Shown: positions 25,591 through 35,000 of the stretch, piece after piece
Layout: every line of letters begins with the position of its first letter
Numbering within the stretch: the stretch's first letter is position 1
Assembly (NCBI RefSeq): GCF_001705515.1
Contig: NZ_MDJS01000002.1
Coordinates: 496,001 to 560,000 of the forward strand
Length of the DNA: 64,000 nucleotides
DNA from: Mucilaginibacter sp. PPCGB 2223
GTDB lineage: Bacteria > Bacteroidota > Bacteroidia > Sphingobacteriales > Sphingobacteriaceae
Direction of reading: 5' to 3'
Translations under genes and position numbers: made by a program
The notes under the pieces: generated by a model
What the model was told of the DNA's origin: nothing
The model's input: the letters and a program-made list of their open reading frames with translations, nothing else
The model's database searches: none

Positions 25591-25620
25591 TGGGATGAAA
25601 CCATCGCCTCAAGGGATGAA
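25591..25620. promoter_or_regulatory. predicted LytTR-type operator upstream of the kinase-regulator operon
   Basis: TGGGATGAA (25591-25599) and AGGGATGAA (25612-25620) are spaced by exactly 12 nt, the same period and orientation as the site ahead of the TonB receptor gene. A looser relative (TGGGATATAATGAA) lies at 25563-25576. Confidence 0.68.
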
Positions 25621-25715
25621 TTTACAAAGTTGATATAGTGCCATGGCTAATTACTTCACATTAAACCGGAGGGTTACCGGGCCGGAAGTATTGCCCTGGT
25701 TATCTTTGGTTATTG

Positions 25716-25925
25716 TTAATCCAGCACAACACAAAAATGGCCGTTCATTTCCAGCAGCTCGATCACTTTAAGTGGGCAGAAATCCGAACCTTCGATACGC
25801 AGGATGCGGTCGCAGTCATTGAGGTCGAAATGAATGTTAATGAACGGGAATTGCCGCGACAAAGCAGCACGCAGCATTTTGGCCTGCTTTTGCCAACGCA
25901 CGTCTGTTTTAAATACCTCAACCAT
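25716..25925 (-). CDS. small conserved protein of unknown function
   Basis: A 69-residue protein beginning MVEVFKTDV and containing NIHFDLNDCDRILRIEG. The beta-alpha-beta pattern with a central DCDRILR segment looks like a small ferredoxin-fold or HMA-like domain, but it has no CxxC metal site. I recall similar short proteins in other Bacteroidota without a named family. It ends in a stop next to an AT-rich gap and lies 20 bp downstream of the VOC gene on the same strand, so the two may be cotranscribed. Confidence 0.6.
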   Translation of the reverse strand: MVEVFKTDVRWQKQAKMLRAALSRQFPFINIHFDLNDCDRILRIEGSDFCPLKVIELLEMNGHFCVVLD

Positions 25926-25945
25926 TCCCGTTCAGTTTAAATTGT

Positions 25946-26383
25946 TTATGCTTGCTCGTTAATGTCGTAATTCACCATCCATTGTACACCGAACTTATCG
26001 GTAAACATGCCAAAACTGGCACTCCAGAAGGTTTGCTGCAAAGGCATGGTTACCACTCCGCCCGCGCTCAGGCCGTTAAATATTTTATCGGTTTCTTCCT
26101 GGCTTTTGGTACTGATGCTGATCGTAAAATTGGTGCCTGCAATCAATGGGCCGCCCATTGATTCGAGCGCGTCGCTGCCCATGAGCACGCTATCGCCCGA
26201 TATAGGTAACGAAATATGCATCAGCTTTTCGTAATAATCTTCGGGGATGTTGGCGAGCATTTCGGCGGGCATATCCTTAAAGCGCATCACCACCTGGAAT
26301 TCGCCGCCAAAAACTGATCTGTAAAAATTGAAAACCTCTTCGGTGTTGCCGAGAAAATTGAGGTATGGATTAAGTGTTGCCAT
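25946..26383 (-). CDS. VOC family protein, PhnB-like
   Basis: A 145-residue protein of the glyoxalase/vicinal-oxygen-chelate fold. The segments MATLNPYLNFLGNTEEVFNF at the start, MHISLPISGDSVLMGSD in the middle and FGMFTDKFGVQWMVNYD at the end are the PhnB-type signature. Members of this group are often annotated as 3-demethylubiquinone methyltransferase-like, but most have no proven activity. Confidence 0.9.
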   Translation of the reverse strand: MATLNPYLNFLGNTEEVFNFYRSVFGGEFQVVMRFKDMPAEMLANIPEDYYEKLMHISLPISGDSVLMGSDALESMGGPLIAGTNFTISISTKSQEETDKIFNGLSAGGVVTMPLQQTFWSASFGMFTDKFGVQWMVNYDINEQA

Positions 26384-26457
26384 TGTTATATAGTTTAATT
26401 GTTAATCAGAAAAATGAGATGATGGGGGAGCCGTCAAACCACTCCCGCGATGGTTTT

Positions 26458-27078
26458 TTACTTCTTGGTTAGTTTATATCTGATATGTGTTGTCAGGTTT
26501 GATGGTATTACTTCTGCAATTTGCATATCGTATTTGTCTTTGTCCATGCCATCAAAAAGCCGGACGCCGCTTCCTAAAAAAACAGGCGTTATGTGGATAA
26601 AAAACTCGTCGATAAGTCCGGCGTTGAGATATTGCCGGATAGTGTCGCAACCGCCTTGTATCCTGATATCTTTTTCCCCGGCCGATTTTTTTGCTTTTTC
26701 CAACGCGTTGTGTATACCGTCGTTAACGAAATAGAAAGTTGTTGTGCCCTGCTGAACCCAGGGTTCCCGTTCTTCGTGCGTCAGCACATAAACATCCGCT
26801 TTGAACAGATCTTCGGGCCAATGCACTTCGCCTTCCTCAAACATGCGCTTGCCCATAATGTAAGCGCCGGTCCGGGCAAACACATCCTCTATTAAGCGGC
26901 TATCGGCACCGTCTTCCTCGCCGCCTTCCATGCCCAGGTGTTTCCAAAACGCCTTTTGTTTAAACATCCATGCATGAATTTTGGGCGAAACACCACCCAT
27001 CGGGTTTTCGGGACTTCGGTTATCGCCCGCAAAAAAGCCATCCAGCGAAATTGCGCAGTCGAAGATAATTTTGCTCAT
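26458..27078 (-). CDS. dihydrofolate reductase family protein (RibD C-terminal-like)
   Basis: A 206-residue protein with the RibD-C/DHFR-like fold: KIIFDCAISLDGFFAG at the start, GAYIMGKRMFEEGE after about residue 70, DIRIQGGCDTIRQYLNAGL at about 140 and LIDEFFIHITPVFLGSG near the end. Proteins of this kind reduce pyrimidine or pterin-like substrates with NADPH, but the stand-alone members are rarely characterised. It is one of a run of small minus-strand genes between the VOC and DoxX genes. Confidence 0.9.
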   Translation of the reverse strand: MSKIIFDCAISLDGFFAGDNRSPENPMGGVSPKIHAWMFKQKAFWKHLGMEGGEEDGADSRLIEDVFARTGAYIMGKRMFEEGEVHWPEDLFKADVYVLTHEEREPWVQQGTTTFYFVNDGIHNALEKAKKSAGEKDIRIQGGCDTIRQYLNAGLIDEFFIHITPVFLGSGVRLFDGMDKDKYDMQIAEVIPSNLTTHIRYKLTKK

Positions 27079-27123
27079 AATGATTATTTGTTTTCAGTTA
27101 GTTTGATTGCCGGAGGGCAGGTT

Positions 27124-27648
27124 TTATTTTTCGAGTACGGTTTTTAAGGTATTGAGGCTGGTTTGCATATCGTTACCCAGAACTTTGCCGAGGTTGAGCA
27201 GCATGTGCATCAATTTTGCCATGTAGTTTTTATTGCCGTTCATTACCCAGGTAACCTTGGTTTCGTTAGCCGATAATGCTTCGGTTTTGAACGACGTATG
27301 TGCAAGGCCTTCAAAAGGTTTTATAAAGCGCACTTCGGTATCCATGTTGCTGCCATCTATAGCGGTTATTTCCTGCTCGCCTTTGCCTACCTGTTTGTTA
27401 TCGCTGTCCCAGGCATAAATAAAACCAACGGTGCCATCGGTGCCGGTAAGTGTTTTGCGCAGGTTAGGGTCGGCCATTACCCATTTATTGTAATGCTCCT
27501 GGTTTTTAATCAGCTTAATAAAATCGAAAACCGTAGCCTGTGGCTTGCTGATGCTTATATCGCGGATGATGGTATACGTGTCTGATTTAAATACCGCGGT
27601 AATGAGCACTATCGCCAGCAGGGCGATTATTATATATAAAACTATCAT
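27124..27648 (-). CDS. membrane-anchored SRPBCC (START-like) protein
   Basis: A 174-residue protein with one N-terminal membrane helix (about residues 2-20) and a START-like domain: DISISKPQATVFDFIKLIKN, GFIYAWDSDNKQVGKGEQEI and VTWVMNGNKNYMAKLMHML. This is the polyketide-cyclase/SRPBCC pattern common in Bacteroidota, which binds small hydrophobic ligands. No ligand can be assigned. Confidence 0.87.
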   Translation of the reverse strand: MIVLYIIIALLAIVLITAVFKSDTYTIIRDISISKPQATVFDFIKLIKNQEHYNKWVMADPNLRKTLTGTDGTVGFIYAWDSDNKQVGKGEQEITAIDGSNMDTEVRFIKPFEGLAHTSFKTEALSANETKVTWVMNGNKNYMAKLMHMLLNLGKVLGNDMQTSLNTLKTVLEK

Positions 27649-27699
27649 ATAGATAAAATTTATATTTAATGTAAAAGCTATAGTTTTTGACGATTGTTA

Positions 27700-28077
27700 T
27701 TAATCGTTTATTTTGTGATAGTAAATGTACGAGGTAAACAATATCCCAAAGAAAATTATTGCCTGTATAGCTTCGCTTCCAAAGCCATCAACGCTAACGT
27801 GGGCTATAAACGCCGAGATAAAAGTAATGCCGAATGCTACGTAAGCCCAGTCTTTCAACCATTTCCACATCGGAATGAGCAGTATCAGTGCCCCGATGGT
27901 ATTACCTATCGAAGCTTCTACCATTAACCAGTGCGGCAATCCAAGATGTGCGGTGCCCTGTTTGGCTATGTCGGTGTTGATCATAAATGCGCCGGGCAGC
28001 TGCGGCAGGGCTATCAGGCATGTTGTTATCCAATAAATAACTTTGGTCGCTTTTGTAACTTTTTTGTCCGTTGTCAT
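27700..28077 (-). CDS. DoxX-like four-helix membrane protein
   Basis: A 125-residue protein with four membrane helices and the typical DoxX-like spacing: VIYWITTCLIALPQLPGAF, LPHWLMVEASIGNTIGALIL, WAYVAFGITFISAFIAH and IQAIIFFGILFTSYIYY. Function unknown; members are often linked to stress or redox genes. It lies 51 bp upstream of the SRPBCC gene on the same strand. Confidence 0.82.
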   Translation of the reverse strand: MTTDKKVTKATKVIYWITTCLIALPQLPGAFMINTDIAKQGTAHLGLPHWLMVEASIGNTIGALILLIPMWKWLKDWAYVAFGITFISAFIAHVSVDGFGSEAIQAIIFFGILFTSYIYYHKIND

Positions 28078-28134
28078 AATAAATAGGTTTTATGTTTTTA
28101 TTCGGTTAAATAAATATATAAATAAGTTATAATA

Positions 28135-28539
28135 TTATCCGTTCAGCTTCACCATGCAAACCACTTCGTCATCGCTCTTGTACCATTCTGCACACCAGCT
28201 GCCCCAGTCGAGCTGCGGGTTATCCAGCAAAGCCTGAAACGTAGGCCCGAATTGCTGCATGTTATTTTTCCAGTCGTGTATGCTTTTAATACTGTATTCG
28301 CCCGCCGGGATGATAAAGGTTTCCAGGCCCAACTGCTCGCCTTCACCATCGAACTTTTCGGTAAGGGCGGCTTTATAAACTATAACACCTTTGTCGGGTT
28401 TTGATAAGCCGTAAGTGGTACGGCTTTCTGGTGCGGCAGTTGCATACAATTTATCATAAGCGGCCTGTACACCATTCGGAAACGAATCCGCGGTAACGCA
28501 AAAAACTTTAATGTCGTGTTTTAACTGGTAGGTTTCCAT
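28135..28539 (-). CDS. conserved protein, possible GyrI-like effector-binding domain
   Basis: A 134-residue soluble protein starting METYQLKHDIKVFCVTA. Its alternating beta-alpha pattern, the internal LETFIIPAGEYSIKSIHDW and the terminal WYKSDDEVVCMVKL resemble GyrI-like/AraC effector-binding domains that occur alone. There is no DNA-binding region. The start is the ATG eight codons inside a longer open frame, because a promoter -7 box lies just upstream. It is divergent from the GlxA-like regulator. Confidence 0.65.
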   Translation of the reverse strand: METYQLKHDIKVFCVTADSFPNGVQAAYDKLYATAAPESRTTYGLSKPDKGVIVYKAALTEKFDGEGEQLGLETFIIPAGEYSIKSIHDWKNNMQQFGPTFQALLDNPQLDWGSWCAEWYKSDDEVVCMVKLNG

Positions 28540-28560
28540 CAGGTTGTGTATTTGATAAAG

Positions 28561-28568
28561 CAAATTTA
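28561..28568 (-). promoter_or_regulatory. TAnnTTTG -7 box for the GyrI-like gene
   Basis: TAAATTTG on the minus strand matches the Bacteroidota -7 consensus and ends 21 nt before the ATG. No clear -33 box is seen. Confidence 0.4.
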
Positions 28569-28652
28569 CAGTGGCTTTGGTTTTGACGTGGGGTGTAATT
28601 ACAGCAAATTAAGGGGTTGATTGCGACAATGCTAATGCCTAATTTTACCTTT

Positions 28653-29633
28653 ATGAAACATATATCCATACTTGTACCCAAGGGCGCGATATTAGGTAGT
28701 ATTGAGGGCCCACGCCAGGTTTTTACCGAAGTCAATAAGTTTGTAAACAGTTTGGGCAAACCTGCATTGTTCCAGGTAAAGCTTATCGGGCTAACCAAAA
28801 AAACCCTCGTTGCCGGCGGCAGGTATACCGTTTATGCCGATGAGCTGGTTGGCGATGTAAAAAAGACCGACCTCATCATCATACCCGCGCTCGACGGAGA
28901 TATGGTGAAATTGTTAAAGGAGAACGAAGAATTCGTGCCCTGGATACAGCAGCAACACCGGTTAGGCGCCGAAGTTGCCAGTTTGTGCATAGGCGCTTTC
29001 CTTTTGGCGCATACCGGCCTGCTCGATGGCCGTAAATGTGCCACGCACTGGATAGCTGCCAATGATTTCCGGAGGATGTTTCCACAGGTGACGCTGGTAG
29101 AAGATAAGATCATCACCGATGAAAATGGCATTTACTCAAGCGGCGGGGCTTTTTCGTATCTTAACCTGATCTTATACCTGATAGAAAAATATGCCGGGCG
29201 CGATATCGCGATATTCTGTTCAAAAGCTTTCCAGATCGAATATGCCCGCAAAAGCCAGTCGCAGTTTGTGATGTTTATGGGGCAAAAAGATCATGAGGAT
29301 GAGCCCATAAAACAGGCGCAGGAATTTATTGAAGGCAACTTTAAAGAGAAAATTACTGTCGACCAGCTGGCCGATATGCTGGCGCTGGGCCGCCGTAACC
29401 TGGAGCGCAGGTTTAAAAAAGCCACATCCAATACGGTTGTCGAATACATACAGCGGGTAAAGATCGAGGCGGCGAAAATGAACCTCGAGTCGTCTCGTGA
29501 GAACGTGAACGAAGTGATGTACAATGTTGGCTATACGGATACAAAAGCATTTCGCAGCACCTTTAAAAAAATAACCGGGCTGTCGCCGATCGAATACCGC
29601 AACAAATATCAGCGCGACCCGGTGCCGGCTTAG
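28653..29633 (+). CDS. GlxA-type AraC-family regulator with DJ-1/PfpI domain
   Basis: A 326-residue regulator. The N-terminal DJ-1/PfpI domain (about 1-195) contains ASLCIGAFLLAHTGLLDGR, with the cysteine of the nucleophile elbow, and KCATHW. The C-terminal AraC domain (about 225-320) has two helix-turn-helix motifs: ITVDQLADMLALGRRNLERR and VNEVMYNVGYTDTKAFRSTF. The ATG giving MKHISILVP is chosen over an upstream TTG. Its last 4 bases overlap the end of the convergent AraC gene. The target is unknown; GlxA-like proteins often control nearby stress or detoxification genes. Confidence 0.92.
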   Translation: MKHISILVPKGAILGSIEGPRQVFTEVNKFVNSLGKPALFQVKLIGLTKKTLVAGGRYTVYADELVGDVKKTDLIIIPALDGDMVKLLKENEEFVPWIQQQHRLGAEVASLCIGAFLLAHTGLLDGRKCATHWIAANDFRRMFPQVTLVEDKIITDENGIYSSGGAFSYLNLILYLIEKYAGRDIAIFCSKAFQIEYARKSQSQFVMFMGQKDHEDEPIKQAQEFIEGNFKEKITVDQLADMLALGRRNLERRFKKATSNTVVEYIQRVKIEAAKMNLESSRENVNEVMYNVGYTDTKAFRSTFKKITGLSPIEYRNKYQRDPVPA

Positions 29634-30523
29634 CGTTTTTGCTGGCTTTTGTATTGTGCGGGCGATATCCCCATCAGTTTTTTAAACAGGCGCGAAAAAT
29701 AGTAAGGGTCGGTAAAGCCGAGTTCGGCGCAGATCTCTTTAATACTGCGGTCGGTAAAATAAAGCATCTGGCACGATCGCTGTATTTTGAGCCGGTTAAA
29801 GTAACGCACCGGCGACAACCCTTCCTTTTTATAAAACAGCCTCGAATAATGCGATACAGAAAGTTTTTGTTGCGTGGCCAACTGATCGATAGATAGATTA
29901 CGGCCGATATTAGCTTTCATATACCCGATGGAATTGCTGATCACGTCGTTATCGTCGGCCCGCGGATTGGTATCGGCCTGGTACACAAATAGCGATAGCA
30001 GATTAAACAAGCGGATATTGACGGCCTCCATCGTGCGCTCATCAAAACTGTTTTCGAGCAGGCTGATGATCGTATTCAGTTCGGCTATGCGGCGCTCATC
30101 AAAAGGGGTAAAATTATCCTCGGGTAATTGCTCCTGGTAACGATGATAAAGCGCATCGGCATTGTCGCCTGTAAAATGTGCCCAATAAATGCTCCAGGGC
30201 GCGTCCACAGAGCTTTGATAGCGGTGCGGGGTGTTTTTAGGGATGACAAAGAACCGGTTAGGTTTGAGTTCGCTGTCCCGGCCTTGCAGGCTGATCGTCC
30301 CCCGGCCATCCACACAATACAAAAAAATATATTGGGGGCTGCCATGCCGCCGTTCGCGATGATGTGAGGCAGCGTGAGGATAATAGCCAACAGCTGTTAA
30401 ATGGAAAGATGCTGTTAGCGCATTTTTTACCATTTTCCGGATGATATCGGGCGGCAGAACGATCATCTGCTGACCGACAAAGCCCTCTTTTATCCTTTTG
30501 CCCTTATCAATTATCCTGCTCAA
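29630..30523 (-). CDS. AraC-family regulator with cupin sensor domain
   Basis: A 297-residue regulator. The N-terminal AraC-binding cupin (about 50-150) includes QYIFLYCVDGRGTISLQG and FFVIPKNTPHRYQ. The C-terminal double helix-turn-helix (about 200-295) includes LSIDQLATQQKLSVSHYSRL and IKEICAELGFTDPYYFSRLF. Translation appears to start at TTG, because no ATG lies upstream in frame and the conserved EGFVGQQMIVLPP would be cut by the next ATG. It is divergent from the sugar porter, 166 bp away, and is the natural candidate to control that transporter and its neighbours in response to a sugar. Confidence 0.9.
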   Translation of the reverse strand: MSRIIDKGKRIKEGFVGQQMIVLPPDIIRKMVKNALTASFHLTAVGYYPHAASHHRERRHGSPQYIFLYCVDGRGTISLQGRDSELKPNRFFVIPKNTPHRYQSSVDAPWSIYWAHFTGDNADALYHRYQEQLPEDNFTPFDERRIAELNTIISLLENSFDERTMEAVNIRLFNLLSLFVYQADTNPRADDNDVISNSIGYMKANIGRNLSIDQLATQQKLSVSHYSRLFYKKEGLSPVRYFNRLKIQRSCQMLYFTDRSIKEICAELGFTDPYYFSRLFKKLMGISPAQYKSQQKR

Positions 30524-30587
30524 TTTAAATGTTTTTTGTTGGATTTGATGAGATTGTATTCATGGTAAAGGTCGTAATTTTCCTGTC

Positions 30588-30631
30588 GGATAATAATGAT
30601 AATAAAATCCATCTTTTGATAAAAATTATCC
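30588..30631. promoter_or_regulatory. inverted repeat in the AraC-MFS divergent interval
   Basis: GGATAAT (30588-30594) and ATTATCC (30625-30631) form an inverted repeat in the AT-rich divergent region. It could be part of an AraC-type operator for the sugar porter. The base composition makes chance matches easy. Confidence 0.28.
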
Positions 30632-30689
30632 ATTGCCGAAAAGCAGGTACGCGCCTACATTAGCTTAACCGATTATAAATTTATTTTTT

Positions 30690-32036
30690 ATGGATAAAAC
30701 CGCAGGCATATACAACAACGCATACATTTTGGGTATCTCGTTTATTTCGGCCCTTGGCGGCTATTTGTTCGGGTTCGATTTTGCTGTCATATCCGGGGCA
30801 CTGCCTTTTTTACGGACCACGTTTGCGCTTACCACCTGGTGGGAAGGTTTCTTGACCGGGTCGCTTGCCCTGGGGTGCATGGCAGGTTGCGGCATTGCCG
30901 GCGTGCTGGCAGATAAGTACGGCCGCAGGCCGGGATTAATGATCGCGGCGGCCATCTTCGCCTTATCGTCGCTCGGCATGGCATTTTCAACAAGCCTGAG
31001 TATATTTATCATCACCCGTTTTGCGGCGGGTATAGGCGTGGGCATGGCATCCATGTTAAGCCCGATGTATATTGCCGAGATATCGCCGGCGGCAGTTCGC
31101 GGGCGTAATGTGGCCATCAACCAGCTTACCATCGTGATCGGTATTTTAATTACCAATGTAGTGAACTACGCTTTAAGCGGTTACGGGGCAGGGGCCTGGC
31201 GCTGGATGTTCGGACTGGGCTGCATACCCTCGGCCTTATTTTTAATCGGTGTTGTTTTTTTACCCGAAAGCCCGCGCTGGCTGATGAAGGCCGGGCAAAG
31301 CGAAAAAGCCATCGGGATACTCGATAAGATCGGCGGTGCAAATTTTGCCAGGGATACGGCTTCTGATATCGCTATGTCGCTCACGGGTACCAAAAAACAG
31401 AATTATGGAGCGGTATTCGCCAAAGCCGTGCGCCCGGCGGTTATTGTCGGCATTACACTGGCGGTGTTCCAGCAGTTTTGCGGTATTAACGTAGTGTTCA
31501 ACTATACCTCTACTATTTTTAAATCGGTGGGGGCAAACCTGGATAGCCAGTTGTTCGAAACAGTTGCCATTGGGGTGGTTAACCTGGCCTTTACGCTGCT
31601 GGCCATGTGGCAGGTCGACAAGCTTGGCCGCCGCCCGCTAATGCTGGCCGGATCGCTGGCATTGGCCATCATTTATCTTGTATTGGCCGTGTTGCTGAAG
31701 GGTAATTATGCCATGATCTGGGTATCGGTTTTTGTACTGGCGGCCATCGGTATTTACGCGGCGTCGCTGGCACCGGTAACCTGGGTGCTCATCTCCGAAA
31801 TATTTCCCAATAACGTACGCGGTGCGGCATCGTCTGTTGCCATCGAGAGCCTTTGGGCGGCGTACTTTATCCTGGTATTTACCTTCCCGCCGCTGGCGGC
31901 ACATTTAGGTACGTACGGCCCGTTCTACCTGTATGCTGCTATATGCTTTGCAGGGTATTTATTCATCCGCCTGCGGGTAAAAGAGACCAAGGGCCAGACA
32001 CTGGAGGAACTCGAGAATAATTTTAAAGCGCATTGA
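30690..32036 (+). CDS. MFS sugar porter family transporter
   Basis: A 448-residue twelve-helix sugar:H+ symporter of the XylE/GLUT type. Diagnostic motifs are GFDFAVISGA in helix 1, DKYGRRPG in loop 2-3, FLPESPRWLMKAG after helix 6, QQFCGINVVFNY in helix 7, DKLGRRPLM in loop 8-9 and VKETKGQTLEEL at the C-terminus. The sugar cannot be read from the sequence. It is divergent from an AraC regulator and ends 5 bp before the DUF5107-TPR gene, so those two form an operon. Confidence 0.94.
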   Translation: MDKTAGIYNNAYILGISFISALGGYLFGFDFAVISGALPFLRTTFALTTWWEGFLTGSLALGCMAGCGIAGVLADKYGRRPGLMIAAAIFALSSLGMAFSTSLSIFIITRFAAGIGVGMASMLSPMYIAEISPAAVRGRNVAINQLTIVIGILITNVVNYALSGYGAGAWRWMFGLGCIPSALFLIGVVFLPESPRWLMKAGQSEKAIGILDKIGGANFARDTASDIAMSLTGTKKQNYGAVFAKAVRPAVIVGITLAVFQQFCGINVVFNYTSTIFKSVGANLDSQLFETVAIGVVNLAFTLLAMWQVDKLGRRPLMLAGSLALAIIYLVLAVLLKGNYAMIWVSVFVLAAIGIYAASLAPVTWVLISEIFPNNVRGAASSVAIESLWAAYFILVFTFPPLAAHLGTYGPFYLYAAICFAGYLFIRLRVKETKGQTLEELENNFKAH

Positions 32037-32041
32037 TCCTT

Positions 32042-35000
32042 ATGGAAAATAATACCGTTAAAAGCTGGATAGAAAAGGTCATCATCCCAACTTACCCTAC
32101 CGGCGCACCCGATAAAAACCCGATGTTTTTTGAGAAACGCGTGTACCAGGGCAGCAGCGGCGTGGTGTACCCCAACCCGGTTATCGAGAAGATATTTGAT
32201 GTGAAGGTTGACCGCGAGTATACCGGCGTTTTCCTGGAGAACAGGTATCTCAAAATTATGATCCTGCCCGAACTGGGCGGGCGTGTACAAATGGCTTACG
32301 ATAAGATTAAGCAGCGCCATTTTATCTACTATAACCAGGTGATCAAACCGGCGCTGGTGGGTTTGTGCGGGCCATGGATATCGGGCGGGATAGAATTTAA
32401 CTGGCCGCAGCACCATCGCCCCAGTACTTTCGAACCGGTTGATTTTTGCCTCGAAGATAATGCCGACGGCAGCAAAACCGTTTGGGTGAACGAGCTCGAA
32501 AAAATGTTCGGTACTAAAGGCATGGCAGGTTTTACCCTCTATCCTGATAACGCTTATCTCGAAATCAAAGCCCGGCTGTATAACCATAGCAATTTACCTC
32601 AAACGTTTTTGTGGTGGGCTAATCCGGCGGTGAAGGTGAATGATGACTACCAATCGGTTTTTCCGCCCGATGTGAACGCCGTTTTTGATCATGGCAAACG
32701 GGACGTGTCAACCTTCCCGATAGCTACGGGTACTTATTATAAAGTAGATTATTCGCCGGGCACGGATATCTCGCGCTATAAAAACATCCCGGTGCCCACA
32801 TCGTATATGGCGGTGAACAGCGAATACAATTTTGTAGGCGGCTACGAGCACGATACCCGCGCCGGGGTGCTGCATGTGGCCGATCACCATGTATCGCCGG
32901 GCAAAAAACAGTGGACCTGGGGCAACGGCGATTTCGGTGTTGCGTGGGACCGTAACCTTACCGATGAAGACGGCCCGTATATTGAGCTGATGACCGGCGT
33001 TTTTACCGATAACCAGCCCGATTTTAGCTGGCTGATGCCGAACGAAGAAAAAAGTTTTACGCAATATTTTTTGCCTTACCGTGAGCTTGGGGTGGTGAAA
33101 AATGCAAGTAAGGATATCCTGATCGGCTACGAATTGCTGGATGGGAAGATTGAGGTGAAAGTTTTTGCCACCTCGCCTATGTCGGGTGTACACGTTAAGC
33201 TGTATGCAGCCGGCACGCTTTGCGCCGATAGAACAATCGATATATCGCCCGAAAAGGAATTTATTGAACTGGTACCTGTCGCCAACAATTTTACTGAGAA
33301 AGATCTCCGGATAACCGTGGCCGACAGGCACGGCCGCGTGTTGCTAAGTTACAGCCCTGCCGATAACAAACAGAACGAAGTGCCGCAGCCTGCAAAGCCG
33401 GCCCTGCAGCCTGCTGAGGTTAGCACCTGTGAAGAATTGTTTTTAACCGGCCAGCACCTGGAGCAGTACCGCCATGCCACCTATAGCCCGGTGCCGTATT
33501 ATGAAGAGGCCCTGAAGCGCGATCCGGGCGATGCACGCAATAACAGTGCGCTTGGCCTTTGGTACCTGCGGCGGGGGCAGTTCGCGAAAAGCGAACCCTA
33601 TCTGCGCAAAGCAACTGAAACCATTACCCGGCGAAACCCCAACCCATACGATGGTGAGCCTTATTACAATTTAGGCTTATGCCTGGCGTACCAGCGCCGG
33701 TTTGATGAAGCTTACGATGCGTTTTTTAAAGCAACCTGGAACAGCGCCTGGCAGGATAACGGTTTTTTTGCCGTGGCGCAGATCGATATGATGCGCGGCG
33801 GCTACGAACCGGCATTGGAGCATATCGGGCAGTCGCTCGACCGCAATGCCCGGAACGGCAGGGCCAACACTTTAAAAATTATGGCCCTGTTAAAGCTCGG
33901 CCGCATGAACGAGGCACTGGCGGCGGCAGAACACGCGCTTAAGGCGGATAAGTTTAACCTGGGCGCGTTATTTGCTACGAAGCTTTGTTATGCCGAATTG
34001 AAAATGGACCACCGCGCTCAAAAAGCGAGCGCGCAGCTGATGCAGCTGAGCCGCGGCACCGCAAATAACCTGGTTGCCTATGCTATCGATTTTGCTGCTA
34101 TGGGATTATACGACGAAGCTATTGCGCTGTTGCTGAAAGCAGATGATCACCAGGCGGAGCCAATGGTTAATTACTACCTGGCTTACTATAGTCACCTCGC
34201 GGCAAAAACAATTGATGTTGAGGGTTATCTGCAAAAAGCTGCCAAAGCCAGCCCGGCGCTATGCTTTCCTAACCGCTTGGAGGATATCATGGTGCTGCGT
34301 TATGCGATCGGTAATAACCCGGCCGATGCTAAGGCGTCTTATTATTTAGGCAATTTATGGTATGATAAGCGCCAGTATGACGACGCTTTAACAGCATGGC
34401 AGCTTTCGGCGCAAAAGGATGGTAATTTCCCAACCGTGCTGCGTAACCTCGGCATCGCGTATTTTAACAAATTCGGTAATGCGCAGCAGGCCCTTGCCAG
34501 CTTCGAGAAAGCCTTTGAACTCGACCCGTCTGACGCGCGTGTGCTGATGGAACTCGACCAATTGTACAAACGCCTCAATTATAGTTTGGAACACCGGTTA
34601 AAAGTGCTGGAAGATAACTTGCAAACCACGCTTAACCGCGACGATCTGTACCTCGAACGGGCATCGGTCTATAACTTTAACGGCGAACATCAAAGAGCAT
34701 TTGATATGCTGATGGACCGCAGGTTCCACCCATGGGAAGGCGGCGAGGGCAAAGTGTCGGCACAGTACCTGTTTAGTCTGACAGAGCTGGCTAAACAAGC
34801 CATCGCCAATGGCGATTACAACACGGCTATTGAATTATTGACCCGGGCTCAAACTTATCCCGAAAACTTGGGCGAGGGCAAATTACCGGGCGCTCAGGAA
34901 AACGATATTTTCTATTGGATGGGCTGCGCTTATCAGCAACTCGGCCAAAACGATGGTGCGATACTTTACTGGCAAAAGGCAAGTTCGGGCCTGAGCGAAC

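Noticed and set aside
26436..26456. Hairpin-like AAACCA...TGGTTT with a T-run on the plus strand
   Set aside because: The T-run is on the plus strand, where no gene precedes it. On the minus strand, where the genes lie, there is no T-run, so a terminator call is not justified.
31925..33331. Two minus-strand open frames of over 200 codons opposite the DUF5107 region (31925-32587 and 32708-33331)
   Set aside because: They lie wholly inside the DUF5107-TPR gene and the end of the transporter gene, with no domain and no upstream signal; they are shadows of high-GC third positions.
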